Positions 9,623 through 18,460 of a DNA stretch of 64,000 bases are shown in pieces. The DNA comes from Methanolobus vulcani (GTDB lineage: Archaea > Halobacteriota > Methanosarcinia > Methanosarcinales > Methanosarcinaceae), in NCBI RefSeq assembly GCF_900100715.1, contig NZ_FNCA01000002.1:62001-126000 (forward strand), read 5' to 3'. Position 1 is the first letter of the stretch. Each line of letters starts with the position of its first letter. The position numbers and the translations under genes were made by a program. A model generated the notes under the pieces. That model was not told the origin of the DNA. It did not search any database and saw only the letters and a list, made by a program, of their open reading frames with translations.

Positions 9623-9778
9623 ATGAAGAAACAAGATGAAGAAAAGTTCGATGAGTTCAGGGAAATGTTCTGCAGATATATGGAAACAGATGATCTTTCC
9701 GAACAGGAATTTGAACTCAGATGCCACATGATAAATTTCGTAAAAACAGCATGTATACAGACCCTGGTCTCATATTGA
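9623..9778 (+). CDS. Small acidic helical protein (51 aa)
   Basis: The ATG at 9623 is preceded at good spacing by GAGGGG, and the frame runs 51 codons to TGA at 9776-9778. The product starts MKKQDEEKFDEFREMFC and is dominated by two amphipathic helices with three cysteines. The strong ribosome site and protein-like composition support a real gene although it is short. No family was recognised; it could be a regulatory or adaptor protein. Confidence 0.55.
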   Translation: MKKQDEEKFDEFREMFCRYMETDDLSEQEFELRCHMINFVKTACIQTLVSY

Positions 9779-10079
9779 TACAGTAATATATCAATTACAG
9801 GCGGCATTAGTCTTCAAACAAAGCAATAGCCATATACTGATCTTAGGAAAATGCTGGCTTTGTGTTCCTTTAGTTTTTTTGCTCTACTTTTTTAATATTT
9901 ATACCTGAAGCCATCTGGTATATTTTCCAAACATAAGCAAGGATAATCTTCATATCATTTCTTATATATGATAGTGTCAGAAAAAGGCCGATATGCGGTA
10001 ACGATATAAGTAAAATCAGAAACTTATTAAGCTAATTGGTTTTACAGTAAATCCCTGCAATCTGACGGATGATATAATT
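9779..10079. promoter_or_regulatory. Region upstream of asd
   Basis: No gene was seen in these 301 bp. A near-palindrome (GGTTTTAC, 2-bp spacer, TAAATCC) lies about 50 bp before the asd start, and TATA-like TTATATATGAT lies near 9962-9972. The 3' part ends in GGATGAT, which serves as ribosome site for asd. Confidence 0.4.
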
Positions 10080-11072
10080 ATGAGTTACAAAGTAGGAATT
10101 ATGGGTGCTACCGGTGCAGTAGGTAGAGAAATTATTGAAGTATTGCACGACAGGAATTTCCCTGTGGAAAAGTTAAGGCTATTTGCATCAGTAAGAAGTG
10201 CTGGCAAAGTCATGGAAACTCCATTTGGAGAGATCACCATTGAAAATGCAGATGAGGCAGATTACTCCGAAATGGATATTGCATTTTTCGCAATAAGTGG
10301 TGGATGGAGCCAGGAAAATGCTGAAAAAGCAACCAGTGCCGGATGCTATGTTATTGACAACAGCAGTGCTTTCAGGTACGACGACAATGTACCTCTGGTA
10401 GTTCCTGAGATAAATGCAGATGCAATCGGAGATTCAAAACTCATTGCAAATCCTAACTGTACAACTGCTATTGCAGCAATTCCACTATACGTACTTCACA
10501 AAGAATACGGTGTAAAAAAGGTAATCATCAGTACTTATCAGGCTACAAGCGGAGCCGGTGCTGCAGGTATGAGCGAACTTACAGAAGAGACTCGCAATTA
10601 CCTTGATGGTAAAGAGGTCGGAAACAAGGTCTTTACTTATCCAATTGCTTTCAACGCAATTCCACATATTGACAGTTTCCAGGATAATGACTACACCCGT
10701 GAGGAAATGAAGGTTGTCTGGGAAACCAGGAAGATCTTCTCTGAGCCAGGCATACCGATAAGCTGCACATGTGTAAGGATCCCAACCATGAGGGTACATG
10801 CTGAAAGTATTGTAATTGAAACCGAAAAGCCTGTAAACCCGGATGATGCAAAGAAACTGTTAAGCTCAGTTGAAGGTGTTGATCTTAAGGATGATATTGC
10901 TAACAATGTTTATCCAATGCCAATAACTGCTACAAAGAAATACAATGTAGAAGTCGGCAGGATCAGGCAGAACCTTGTGTTTGGTGACCACGGTCTTGAA
11001 TTCTTCGTATGTGGTGATCAGATCCTTAAAGGTGCAGCACTCAATGCAGTGCAGATTGCTGAAAAACTTTGA
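10080..11072 (+). CDS. asd: Aspartate-semialdehyde dehydrogenase
   Basis: This 330-residue enzyme reduces aspartyl phosphate to aspartate semialdehyde with NADPH, the branch point to lysine, threonine and methionine. The Rossmann motif GATGAVGREI is at the N-terminus, and the catalytic cysteine lies in ANPNCTTA (about residue 129). The later EINADAIGDSK, GAAGMSEL and VRIPTMRVH segments match the bacterial-type ASADH fold, and the length fits the family. It is a single gene with GGATGAT before the ATG and a hairpin terminator after it, and no amino-acid biosynthesis genes lie beside it. Confidence 0.95.
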   Translation: MSYKVGIMGATGAVGREIIEVLHDRNFPVEKLRLFASVRSAGKVMETPFGEITIENADEADYSEMDIAFFAISGGWSQENAEKATSAGCYVIDNSSAFRYDDNVPLVVPEINADAIGDSKLIANPNCTTAIAAIPLYVLHKEYGVKKVIISTYQATSGAGAAGMSELTEETRNYLDGKEVGNKVFTYPIAFNAIPHIDSFQDNDYTREEMKVVWETRKIFSEPGIPISCTCVRIPTMRVHAESIVIETEKPVNPDDAKKLLSSVEGVDLKDDIANNVYPMPITATKKYNVEVGRIRQNLVFGDHGLEFFVCGDQILKGAALNAVQIAEKL

Positions 11073-11099
11073 TCTGAATCAGATTCCATAGTAATTAGC

Positions 11100-11132
11100 G
11101 ATGCATTTGCATCGTTCTTTATTTTTTTATCT
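11100..11132 (+). terminator. Hairpin and T-run after asd
   Basis: CGATGCA, a 2-base loop and TGCATCG form a perfect 7-bp stem at 11100-11115, followed by TTCTTTATTTTTTTATC. Confidence 0.65.
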
Positions 11133-11226
11133 GTTTTTTCTTACGATTCTTGTTTTCCAATAGAGAAATTCTTATTTGTTTTCAGCTCCTCCTTTTATCA
11201 GGGTTTATAGTCCCGGGTGTAAAAGT

Positions 11227-11643
11227 ATGAGTATGCAGGAAATAAACATATATTTTGAAAAGATAGAAAAGAACATTTTTAGATCCTCTGATATTCCATT
11301 GATCCTTAAAGTATTGCGACAGGACGCAAAAAATGGGCTAATAGAGCTTTCTAATGATGATATTCATCTCTTCCAGGTTTACATGTTTGCTTTACAACAA
11401 CTGGAACTGGCAAACAGGTCCGCATCTTCAGATGTTCATGCAGGTGACTGGCGTCCAATAGTTGATGACCTCTCAATGCTAAAGCAGGTGATGGATGAAA
11501 TGGAAAAAAGAAAAGTCATAACAAATGTCTCATGGAATGCGGGTGGTATGGCAATCTTCGATATACTTGATGGGATTGTTTACAAGAATCATCTCTATTA
11601 TATGATGCTTGCACATTTGAAGAAGCTTTATGAGAGAAAATAA
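11227..11643 (+). CDS. Conserved-type helical protein, function unknown
   Basis: From the ATG at 11227, preceded by GGGTGT, the protein has 138 residues (a second ATG lies two codons later). It is alpha-helical, with a mildly hydrophobic C-terminal half (GGMAIFDILDGIVY, YYMMLAHLKKLYERK) but no clear membrane span, cofactor motif or metal cluster. It stands alone between asd and the thermosome gene. I do not recognise the family. Confidence 0.5.
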   Translation: MSMQEINIYFEKIEKNIFRSSDIPLILKVLRQDAKNGLIELSNDDIHLFQVYMFALQQLELANRSASSDVHAGDWRPIVDDLSMLKQVMDEMEKRKVITNVSWNAGGMAIFDILDGIVYKNHLYYMMLAHLKKLYERK

Positions 11644-11849
11644 TCTCTCTATCTTTTTACATTATATCGCTGATTGATAATCCTGTCTTTATTTTTGTTC
11701 TTTTTTTTGTGTTGGCATTCAAGATCTAATCAGTTATCTTTATATAGAACTGCCTGCATTTAGATTGAGCAGTACCATAGATAGTACTCAGATCAAACTA
11801 ATGTTTACTTCTAACTTACAGAACGTTATGATTATTAGGAGGTTAAAAA

Positions 11850-13463
11850 TTGGCAGGACAGTCTTACGCTTCAGGGAACAGAAACAGGTCCCGTGCAAGG
11901 GATGCACAGAGCATTAACATCCTTGCAGGAAAAGCAGTTGCAAAAGCAGTCAGAACAACACTTGGTCCAAAAGGTATGGACAAGATGCTTGTCGACGGAC
12001 TTGGAGATATCGTCATCACAAACGATGGTGCTACAATCCTCAAGGAAATGGACATTGAACACCCAGCTGCAAAGATGGTAGTTGAGGTTTCAAAAACACA
12101 GGATGCAGAAGTCGGTGACGGTACAACAACCGCAGCGGTACTCACAGGAGAACTTCTCACAAAGGCCGAAGAGCTTATTGAGAAAGGTGTTCACCCAACA
12201 ATCATCTCCGGCGGATATAGGCATGCAGCAGAGAAGGCTGTTGAGATTCTAAAGACGATTACAATCGATGTTTCCACAGATGACAGGGAAACCCTGATGA
12301 AACTGGCAAAAACTGCTCTCACAGGAAAGGCAGCAGGCGAATACAAGGATTTCCTTGCAGAGAAAGCTCTTGATGCAGTACTCTCAGTTGTTGAAGAGAC
12401 AAATGGAAACATCAGTGTAGATGTCGACGACATTACAATTGAAAAGCGTGAAGGTGGCAGCATCCTTGACACAGAACTTGTCAAAGGTCTTGTGATTGAC
12501 AAGGAAAGGGTCAGACCAAACATGCCAAGAAAAGTAGAGAATGCAAAGATCCTCCTTGCAAGCTTCGCAATCGAGTTCCAGAAGATCGAGAAGAGCGCAG
12601 AGATCAAGATAACTTCTCCTGACCAGATGAATCTGTTTGTCGAACAGGAAGAGAAAATGGTCAAGGAAATGGTTGACAAGATCGTTGCAAGTGGTGCAAA
12701 TGTAGTATTCTGCCAGAAAGGTATTGATGACCTTGCACAGTATTACCTTGAGAAAGCCGGTGTTTACGCATGCAGAAGGATCACAAAGAGCGACCTCAAA
12801 AAGCTGTCAAGGGCAACCGGTGCAACTCTGTTCCAGGATGTAACTGACATCAAAACAGAAGATCTTGGTGCAGCAGATGTTGTAGAAGAGCGCGATCTCC
12901 ACGGTTCAAAGATGACATTCCTGCTTGGATGCAAGGAAGCTAAGACCGCTTCACTCATTCTTCACGGTGGTACAACACACATCGTAGACAGTCTCAAACG
13001 TGCACTTAACGATGCACTCTGTGTTATCGGTGTAGCACTTGAAGACAAGAAGATCGTAGCTGGTGGCGGATCACCTGAGATCGAGCTTGCACTCAGACTC
13101 AGAGACTATGCAGCAACACTTAAGGGCAGAGAGCAGCTTGCAGTTGGCAAGTTTGCAGAGGCACTTGAGATCATCCCACAGACACTTGCAGAAAATGCAG
13201 GTCTTGACCCAATAGACAAGCTTATTGACCTCCGTGCACAGCACGAGCAGGGTAACAAGAACATGGGTCTTGATGTTTACACCGGTAAGGTTGTAGACAT
13301 GTACGATAACAATGTCCTTGAGCCACTCAGAATTAAGACCCAGGCAATCAATGCAGCAACAGAAGCAACAGTAATGATCCTCAGGATCGATGATGTTGTA
13401 GCTGCAACCGGCAGAGGCGGCGCAATGCCACCAGGAATGCCACAGCCTGATATGGATATGTAA
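11850..13463 (+). CDS. thsA: Thermosome subunit (group II chaperonin)
   Basis: This 537-residue chaperonin subunit folds proteins in a double-ring ATP-driven cage. Family motifs are clear: [14 protein letters not shown] and [10 protein letters not shown] near the N-terminus, [11 protein letters not shown] (ATP binding), the built-in lid region in the middle, and [19 protein letters not shown] in the second equatorial part. The tail ends in the flexible [15 protein letters not shown]. The start is a TTG preceded by AGGAGGTTAAAAA, a strong site. Only one subunit gene is in the window; Methanosarcinales usually have several, so the specific paralog letter is uncertain. Confidence 0.95.
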   Translation: MAGQSYASGNRNRSRARDAQSINILAGKAVAKAVRTTLGPKGMDKMLVDGLGDIVITNDGATILKEMDIEHPAAKMVVEVSKTQDAEVGDGTTTAAVLTGELLTKAEELIEKGVHPTIISGGYRHAAEKAVEILKTITIDVSTDDRETLMKLAKTALTGKAAGEYKDFLAEKALDAVLSVVEETNGNISVDVDDITIEKREGGSILDTELVKGLVIDKERVRPNMPRKVENAKILLASFAIEFQKIEKSAEIKITSPDQMNLFVEQEEKMVKEMVDKIVASGANVVFCQKGIDDLAQYYLEKAGVYACRRITKSDLKKLSRATGATLFQDVTDIKTEDLGAADVVEERDLHGSKMTFLLGCKEAKTASLILHGGTTHIVDSLKRALNDALCVIGVALEDKKIVAGGGSPEIELALRLRDYAATLKGREQLAVGKFAEALEIIPQTLAENAGLDPIDKLIDLRAQHEQGNKNMGLDVYTGKVVDMYDNNVLEPLRIKTQAINAATEATVMILRIDDVVAATGRGGAMPPGMPQPDMDM

Positions 13464-13471
13464 TTCTTTTT

Positions 13472-13508
13472 TGTGCAGGTTTTTCCTGCACAGCAATTCT
13501 CTTTTTGT
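13472..13508 (+). terminator. Hairpin after thermosome gene
   Basis: TGTGCAGG, a TTTTT loop and CCTGCACA form an 8-bp stem at 13472-13492, with CTCTTTTTG following. Confidence 0.6.
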
Positions 13509-13557
13509 TATAGTTTCGGTTGATTTTGCTTTTCATCTGACATAAGGATTATATATT

Positions 13558-13590
13558 TTGTAAACCATGCACCATCAGAAAGGTTAACAT
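13558..13590. promoter_or_regulatory. BirA-type biotin operator upstream of bioY
   Basis: The half-sites TTGTAAACC (13558-13566) and GGTTAACAT (13582-13590) are inverted with a 15-bp spacer, 7 of 9 positions complementary. This is the layout known for BirA operators in bacteria and some archaea. It abuts a TATA box (ATTATATATTTTG), so bound repressor would block transcription of the biotin transporter operon. Confidence 0.75.
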
Positions 13591-13618
13591 TAAATGTTTA
13601 AATACAAATGGTGATATA

Positions 13619-14176
13619 ATGGTAAAAGAAAATCATTTTCAAACCACTAACAGTGACAACATTAAAAAAATGGTCTTTGCATCTCTTTTTGCTGCTTTGA
13701 TGGCTGTGGGTGCATACATTGAGATCCCTGTACCTGCAAGTCCGGTTCCTATTACACTGCAGACCTTTTTTGTATTACTCACAGGTGCAATATTAGGGGC
13801 CAGATGGGGAGCTATCAGTGTGGTTGTGTATCTGCTTCTTGGAATTGCAGGTCTTCCTGTGTTCTCAGGTGGCAGTTCTGGTCTGGGTATGATATTCGGA
13901 CCAACCGGTGGTTTTCTCATTGGGTTCATGTTCGGTGCTTTTATCATAGGTTATCTGTCCGATCGTTTTGGAACAAAAAATATAGGTCTGAATATTACTA
14001 TTATGTTTGCAGGTCTTTTTGTGATCTATGTTTTCGGAATTTTCCAGCTTATGAACGTCGCAGACCTGAGTCTTACGCAGGCAATAGTGCTTGGAATGCT
14101 TCCCTATCTTCCAGGTGCAATTTTAAAACTCATTGCTGCTGCTGTGATCTCTTCCAGATATTCCCTGAACAACTAA
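13619..14176 (+). CDS. bioY: Biotin transporter substrate-binding protein BioY (ECF S component)
   Basis: The 185-residue membrane protein has six hydrophobic spans. BioY hallmarks are the early segment IEIPVPASPVPITLQTFFVLLTGAILG and the glycine-rich LPVFSGGSSGLGMIFGPTGGFLIGF stretch, which forms the biotin pocket. It captures biotin for the ECF transporter encoded by the next three genes (ecfA1 starts 2 bp after its stop). A GGTGAT site precedes the ATG, and a BirA-type operator lies 30-60 bp upstream. No biotin synthesis genes are nearby, suggesting the cell salvages biotin. Confidence 0.93.
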   Translation: MVKENHFQTTNSDNIKKMVFASLFAALMAVGAYIEIPVPASPVPITLQTFFVLLTGAILGARWGAISVVVYLLLGIAGLPVFSGGSSGLGMIFGPTGGFLIGFMFGAFIIGYLSDRFGTKNIGLNITIMFAGLFVIYVFGIFQLMNVADLSLTQAIVLGMLPYLPGAILKLIAAAVISSRYSLNN

Positions 14177-14177
14177 T

Positions 14178-14993
14178 ATGATTAAAATTGAAAACCTGAG
14201 TTATCATTATCCCGATGGCAGTTCTGCCCTGGATTCTATAACTCTGAATATCCGCAAAGGCGAATTTGTAGCCATTGCCGGAAAGAATGGTTGTGGTAAA
14301 TCAACCCTGTTGCGACATATTAACGGACTTCTGCAACCCTCAGAGGGCTCCGTAATAATAAAAGGGATGGATACTTCAGATAATTCAAAACTTCAGGAGA
14401 TCCGTAGAACAGCCGCAATGGTGTTCCAGGATCCTCAATCCCAATTCATCGGTATGACAGTTGAAGATGATATTGCATTCGGTCCTGAGAATCTGGGTTT
14501 TTCCACCTCTGAGATCAAAAAACGAGTATCCAATGCACTTGGATCTGTGGGAATGTCTGCTTACAGGTATAACACACCCAGAACTCTCAGTGGAGGTCAG
14601 AAGCAGAAAGTGGCCCTGGCTTCAGTTCTTGCAATGGAACCTGAGATCATACTTTTTGATGAAGTGACATCTATGCTTGATTCCGGGTCAAGAATGGACA
14701 TACTTTCTCTGGTCAGACAGTTGCATGAGGCAGGTACAACTATAATCTATGTGACTCATCTGTTGGAAGAACTTGTACACGCAGACAGGCTTATGCTAAT
14801 GGAAAATGGTCGCATGATCTGCAATGGTGATCCCAGGGAGATTATCAGCAAGATAAGTTCCGGTCGTTTTGGTTTTGACGCTCCTCCAATTATAGAATTA
14901 TCAAAAAGGCTTGTAGATGCAGGAATACTTGAACCTTCATTTTTGCCTTTATCGAAAGATGAACTTCGGGAGGCTATATGTCAGTTGAAGTAG
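14178..14993 (+). CDS. ecfA1: ECF transporter ATP-binding protein A1
   Basis: This 271-residue ABC ATPase carries Walker A GKNGCGKST, the Q-loop in VFQDPQSQFIG, signature LSGGQKQKVALASVLA, Walker B IILFDEVTSMLD and a switch His in VTHLLEEL. It pairs with EcfA2 as the ATPase dimer that drives biotin uptake through BioY-EcfT. The Walker B Glu follows the Asp as expected (DE). It begins 2 bp after bioY and overlaps the next gene by 16 bp, so the four genes form one operon. Confidence 0.93.
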   Translation: MIKIENLSYHYPDGSSALDSITLNIRKGEFVAIAGKNGCGKSTLLRHINGLLQPSEGSVIIKGMDTSDNSKLQEIRRTAAMVFQDPQSQFIGMTVEDDIAFGPENLGFSTSEIKKRVSNALGSVGMSAYRYNTPRTLSGGQKQKVALASVLAMEPEIILFDEVTSMLDSGSRMDILSLVRQLHEAGTTIIYVTHLLEELVHADRLMLMENGRMICNGDPREIISKISSGRFGFDAPPIIELSKRLVDAGILEPSFLPLSKDELREAICQLK

Positions 14994-15811
14994 CGGATGT
15001 CAGCTTTTTCTACAACAAAGGTACTTCCCTTGAAAAGAAAGCTCTTGATAAGGTAAGTTTCTCTATCGCTAAAGGTGAATTCATTCTCATTACCGGGGAG
15101 GTAGGTTCAGGCAAATCGACTCTTGTCAGACATTTGAACGGCTTGTTAAAACCCCATTCAGGTTCAGTGAGAATAAACGGTATTGATTCTACAAGTAAGA
15201 AACTGCGGTCAAAAATAGGCCTGTTGATGCAGTATCCGCAAAGGCAGCTTTTTGGAAAGACTGTCTTTGAAGATGTTTCTTTTGGACCTTCAAATTTCGG
15301 CTTGAAAGATGAAGAACTCAATGAACGTGTAAGTGCTTCCCTTACCCTTGCAGGTCTCAGTCATGATATTGCAGACCTTTCGCCATTTTCTCTAAGCGGA
15401 GGACAAATGCGGCTTGTAGCCCTTGCAGGTGTTCTTTCCATGAGACCTGAATACCTGATTCTGGACGAACCGACATCAGGTCTTGATCCTGAGAACAGAG
15501 CTTCTCTTTTTTCAACTCTGTCACATCTTAAGGGAAGACGGATATCAGTTATTGTAGTATCGCACCAGATCTATGATTTTCTTCCGTTTGCTGATAAGAT
15601 CCTTCTTTTAAAGAATGGCTGTGTCGATTTTATCGGAAGTCGGGACGAATACTTGCAATCAATAGCTTCACCCATCCCTGAGATCACCTCCTTTATGAAA
15701 GAGTTACAGAAATGTGGTTTTGAAGTAACCAGTAATATCTACTCTGTGGATGATGCTTTCAATGAGATTATCAGGGCCCTTGGATCAAATGGGGTGAATG
15801 AAAATGAATGA
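14978..15811 (+). CDS. ecfA2: ECF transporter ATP-binding protein A2
   Basis: This 277-residue second ABC ATPase of the biotin ECF complex carries Walker A GEVGSGKST, the Q-loop LLMQYPQRQLFG, signature LSGGQMRLVALAGVLS, Walker B LILDEPTSGLDPE and a switch His in VSHQIYDF. The Q-loop sequence QYPQRQLF is typical of the EcfA2 partner. The ATG lies inside the end of ecfA1, and its own stop overlaps the start of ecfT, pointing to tight translational coupling. Confidence 0.93.
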   Translation: MSVEVADVSFFYNKGTSLEKKALDKVSFSIAKGEFILITGEVGSGKSTLVRHLNGLLKPHSGSVRINGIDSTSKKLRSKIGLLMQYPQRQLFGKTVFEDVSFGPSNFGLKDEELNERVSASLTLAGLSHDIADLSPFSLSGGQMRLVALAGVLSMRPEYLILDEPTSGLDPENRASLFSTLSHLKGRRISVIVVSHQIYDFLPFADKILLLKNGCVDFIGSRDEYLQSIASPIPEITSFMKELQKCGFEVTSNIYSVDDAFNEIIRALGSNGVNENE

Positions 15812-16574
15812 TCTTTTACTATCTTACATGCCCGGTAAGTCTTTCCTTCACAGGCTTGACCCGCGGACAAAGATAATAGGACTTATGGCAGTCAGTTTTT
15901 GTATTCTTAAAGTTTCATCCTTTGAAATTATGTTGTTGATATCTATCATTTTTTCAATACTTGTCATTGCATGTCACCTCCCAACAATTCACTTTGCAAG
16001 ATCTGTGCGCCCAATGCTTCCTTTTTTCATATTCATATTCCTCATGCAATTACTGTTCACAGAAGGAAGTCCACTATTTGAATTTGGCTTGCTGACAGGT
16101 ACTTACGAAGGATTTCTCCTTGGCAGCATACTTGCATTGAGATTTATTTTCCTAATCCTCTTTGCAGCCCTGATAACAGCTACCACGTCACCTGCCGGAA
16201 TTACTGCAGGTGTTGAAAGACTTCTCAGGCCTCTTCCAATCAGGTATGTCGGAATATCCTCACACGATCTTGCAATGATGATGTCATTGTCACTTTATTT
16301 CGTGCCAATGCTTTTTGATAGTTTCAGGGATCTCAGGGATGCGCAAATCTCACGTGGACTGGACATAAAAAAAGAACCTGTAAAAGCGATAATGTCACTA
16401 ACTGTTCCGCTTGTAAGAATGTCTTTGAGATCAGTGAACGAAGTGGCTCTTGCGATGGAGAGCCGTTGTTATACTGGTGAAGGACGCAGTTCCATGTACT
16501 TATTGGAATTCAGGTTGTCGGATTATGCTTTACTTGTTCTCTATTGTATGCTGCTATTTTTGCTTTGTATTTGA
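15804..16574 (+). CDS. ecfT: ECF transporter transmembrane protein EcfT
   Basis: The 256-residue membrane scaffold links the two ATPases to BioY. It has about six hydrophobic spans and two Ala-Arg-type coupling motifs: the first at DAQISRGLD and the second at ALAMESRCYTGEGR, the family's signature contacts with the ATPases. The early HRLDPRTKIIGL is also characteristic. Of two close ATGs I chose 15804, eight bases after GGGGTG; 15798 is the alternative. It is the last gene of the bioY operon. Confidence 0.92.
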   Translation: MNDLLLSYMPGKSFLHRLDPRTKIIGLMAVSFCILKVSSFEIMLLISIIFSILVIACHLPTIHFARSVRPMLPFFIFIFLMQLLFTEGSPLFEFGLLTGTYEGFLLGSILALRFIFLILFAALITATTSPAGITAGVERLLRPLPIRYVGISSHDLAMMMSLSLYFVPMLFDSFRDLRDAQISRGLDIKKEPVKAIMSLTVPLVRMSLRSVNEVALAMESRCYTGEGRSSMYLLEFRLSDYALLVLYCMLLFLLCI

Positions 16575-16598
16575 AGATTGAAGAAGGGATATATTGAT

Positions 16599-16618
16599 AT
16601 ATGAACATGTGTTCATAT
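16599..16618. promoter_or_regulatory. ArsR/SmtB-type operator overlapping the start codon
   Basis: ATATGAACA, a 2-bp spacer and TGTTCATAT form a perfect 9-bp-arm palindrome, the classic ArsR/SmtB operator. It lies between a TATA box (near 16589) and the ArsR start, covering the expected transcription start, so metal-free repressor should block initiation. Confidence 0.75.
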
Positions 16619-16622
16619 GTTC

Positions 16623-16976
16623 ATGGATAATTCAGAGCATGTTTGTGCAGATTCAACTTGTCTTGATGATAGAGTCCGGCATCTTCCTTCAGAAGATTCC
16701 ATTTATTCAATGTGCAAAATATTCAATGCACTCCAGTGCACAACCCGCCTGAAGATACTTTTTCTGCTGCTGCAGGGCGACCTTTGTGTAAAGGCTATTG
16801 AAGATGCTCTGGGACTCACCCAGTCTACAATATCCCATAGTCTGAAAAACCTGAGGCAGCTTGATCTTGTAAGGGTCAGGAAAGAAGGAAGATTTGCTGT
16901 TTATTATCTTGCCGACGAACATGTTGAATTACTAATGTCTATGTGTAGAGAACACGTGGAGGAGGTCAAACAATGA
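16623..16976 (+). CDS. ArsR/SmtB-family metal-responsive repressor
   Basis: This 117-residue winged-helix repressor (the ATG at 16617 would add two residues) has a recognition region reading GDLCVKAIEDALGLTQSTISHSLKNL, an ArsR fold with a Cys in the DLCV metal motif. Further cysteines lie near the N-terminus (HVCADSTC) and at MCKIF, so soft-metal or arsenite sensing by thiolates is likely. The TATA box lies about 30 bp before the ATG with no ribosome site, so the mRNA is probably leaderless and starts inside its own operator. It overlaps the efflux permease gene by four bases (ATGA), forming a two-gene metal-resistance operon. Confidence 0.87.
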   Translation: MDNSEHVCADSTCLDDRVRHLPSEDSIYSMCKIFNALQCTTRLKILFLLLQGDLCVKAIEDALGLTQSTISHSLKNLRQLDLVRVRKEGRFAVYYLADEHVELLMSMCREHVEEVKQ

Positions 16977-18112
16977 CACTTATAGATGCAGTTCCAGCCA
17001 TAATACTTGGAATTCTGACAGAATCATGGAACCTGTTTGGAGAGGCTGCACCATATCTCTTCCTTGGATTTGTAGTTGCAGGGCTATTGCATGCGCTTGT
17101 GCCCGATGAGAAAATCCTTAAATATCTGGGAAAATCCGCAGGAAAGTTCAGATCAGCATTGAACGCTTCACTGATTGGTATTCCACTGCCGCTTTGTTCC
17201 TGTGGTGTGGTCCCAACTGCACTTTCACTAAAGAACAGAGGTGCAACAAAAGGTGCAACTCTCTCCTTCCTAATATCAACCCCTGAAACTGGTGTGGATT
17301 CGATTGCTATTACATACGCTCTGCTGGATCCAATTATGACCGTCTTCCGTCCCATTGCCAGTATGACAACGGCTTTATTCACGGGAATTGCAGAAAATAT
17401 CATAGGTGAAAAGAGGGATTCAAAGAAGTCTTTCTTTTCATCTGAAAACGGTTCTATCGCTCTTATGCAGGCTCCGGCATGCAGCGATTCATCATGCTCA
17501 TGCCATTCAGGTTCAGTACCAGACGGGAATGCTTCAGTATTGACAAAAATCAAAGAAGCCTTGAGATATTCATTTGTTGAACTCCTTGGTGATATATCAG
17601 GTTGGCTGATGATAGGAATCCTGATTGCCGGAATTATCTCCTATGCAATACCTGATGAAATGGTAAGCAATTATCTGGGAGGAGGAGTTTTCTCCATGGT
17701 CCTTATGCTTGTAATAGGAATTCCTCTTTACATTTGTGCAACAGCTTCAACTCCACTTGCTGCAGCCCTGGTGTCAAAAGGAATGAGTCCGGGCACAGCA
17801 TTTGTATTTCTGCTGGCAGGTCCCGCAACAAATGCAGCCACCATTACAATGGTAACAAAATTCCTGGGAAAAAGAAGTGCAGCATTGTATCTTACAATGA
17901 TTGCGGTGTGTTCACTGGCTTTTGGATTGTTGCTTGACGCTATCTATTTCAGATTAGGCATTGAAGCTTCATCTATTGCAGGAAATGCAAGTGAAGTGCT
18001 AAGCCCCGGGATTAAAACAGTGTTTGCGCTATTATTGATCCCTTTCATAATACACGGTATTTATAATCAACGAAAATTGAAGAAAAATAAGACGTCATCT
18101 TCTCCGATGTAG
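16973..18112 (+). CDS. Metal/metalloid efflux permease (SO_0444/ArsP, DUF318 type)
   Basis: The 379-residue permease has eight or more membrane spans in two repeated halves. Half one holds IPLPLCSCGVVPTALSLKNRGATKGATLSFLISTPETGVDS. Half two holds the mirrored IPLYICATASTPLAAALVSKGMSPGTAF and LAGPATNAATI. The CSCG motif in the membrane is the hallmark of the permease family that includes SO_0444 (Cu/Zn) and ArsP (organoarsenical). A central loop has the Cys/His cluster ACSDSSCSCHSG, which could bind soft metals. Translational coupling to the ArsR gene says it is induced by the same metal. Which metal it exports cannot be told here. Confidence 0.85.
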   Translation: MTLIDAVPAIILGILTESWNLFGEAAPYLFLGFVVAGLLHALVPDEKILKYLGKSAGKFRSALNASLIGIPLPLCSCGVVPTALSLKNRGATKGATLSFLISTPETGVDSIAITYALLDPIMTVFRPIASMTTALFTGIAENIIGEKRDSKKSFFSSENGSIALMQAPACSDSSCSCHSGSVPDGNASVLTKIKEALRYSFVELLGDISGWLMIGILIAGIISYAIPDEMVSNYLGGGVFSMVLMLVIGIPLYICATASTPLAAALVSKGMSPGTAFVFLLAGPATNAATITMVTKFLGKRSAALYLTMIAVCSLAFGLLLDAIYFRLGIEASSIAGNASEVLSPGIKTVFALLLIPFIIHGIYNQRKLKKNKTSSSPM

Positions 18113-18325
18113 TTCCCTTGAGAGAATTTCTGTCATTTTCTCTTTGAACTCATCCACTACGATGTCAGAGTCTTCATCAAAATTCTGTTTGATTTGTTTT
18201 AATTTTCTATCGTCGAATGTTTCCGGCTCTAAATCCTCCTGAGTGGGAATTGATACAATCCTGCCCAGAGTATCACCGTTTTTGATCTTGCCGTCTTCCC
18301 ACGAAAAATCTTGCTTACTTTTCAT
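18095..18325 (-). CDS. Small charged protein, function unknown
   Basis: The 76-residue protein starts at the ATG at 18325 (MKSKQDFSWEDGK), preceded by GGAAGAGAA. It is strongly hydrophilic with alternating acidic and basic stretches and ends in SRELHRRR. Its 3' end overlaps the convergent permease gene by 18 bp. No family was recognised. Confidence 0.5.
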   Translation of the reverse strand: MKSKQDFSWEDGKIKNGDTLGRIVSIPTQEDLEPETFDDRKLKQIKQNFDEDSDIVVDEFKEKMTEILSRELHRRR

Positions 18326-18460
18326 GATTCTCTTCCCGGCGTGAAACAAAAATATCAACAACTTGATCGTTAATATAATTTCTAACCAGGATAATATGTG
18401 TCCTAAAAGTATATACGACTTTTGAAAGGCGGATTAATTAATCCAACCTCTAATGTCCTC

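Noticed and set aside
11765-11795. AGTAC inverted repeat before the thermosome gene
   Set aside because: Short (5-bp arms) and imperfect; a heat-shock operator cannot be claimed.
12191-12679. 162-codon frame antisense to the thermosome gene
   Set aside because: It is a shadow of a strongly biased coding frame; the thermosome motifs lie on the other strand.
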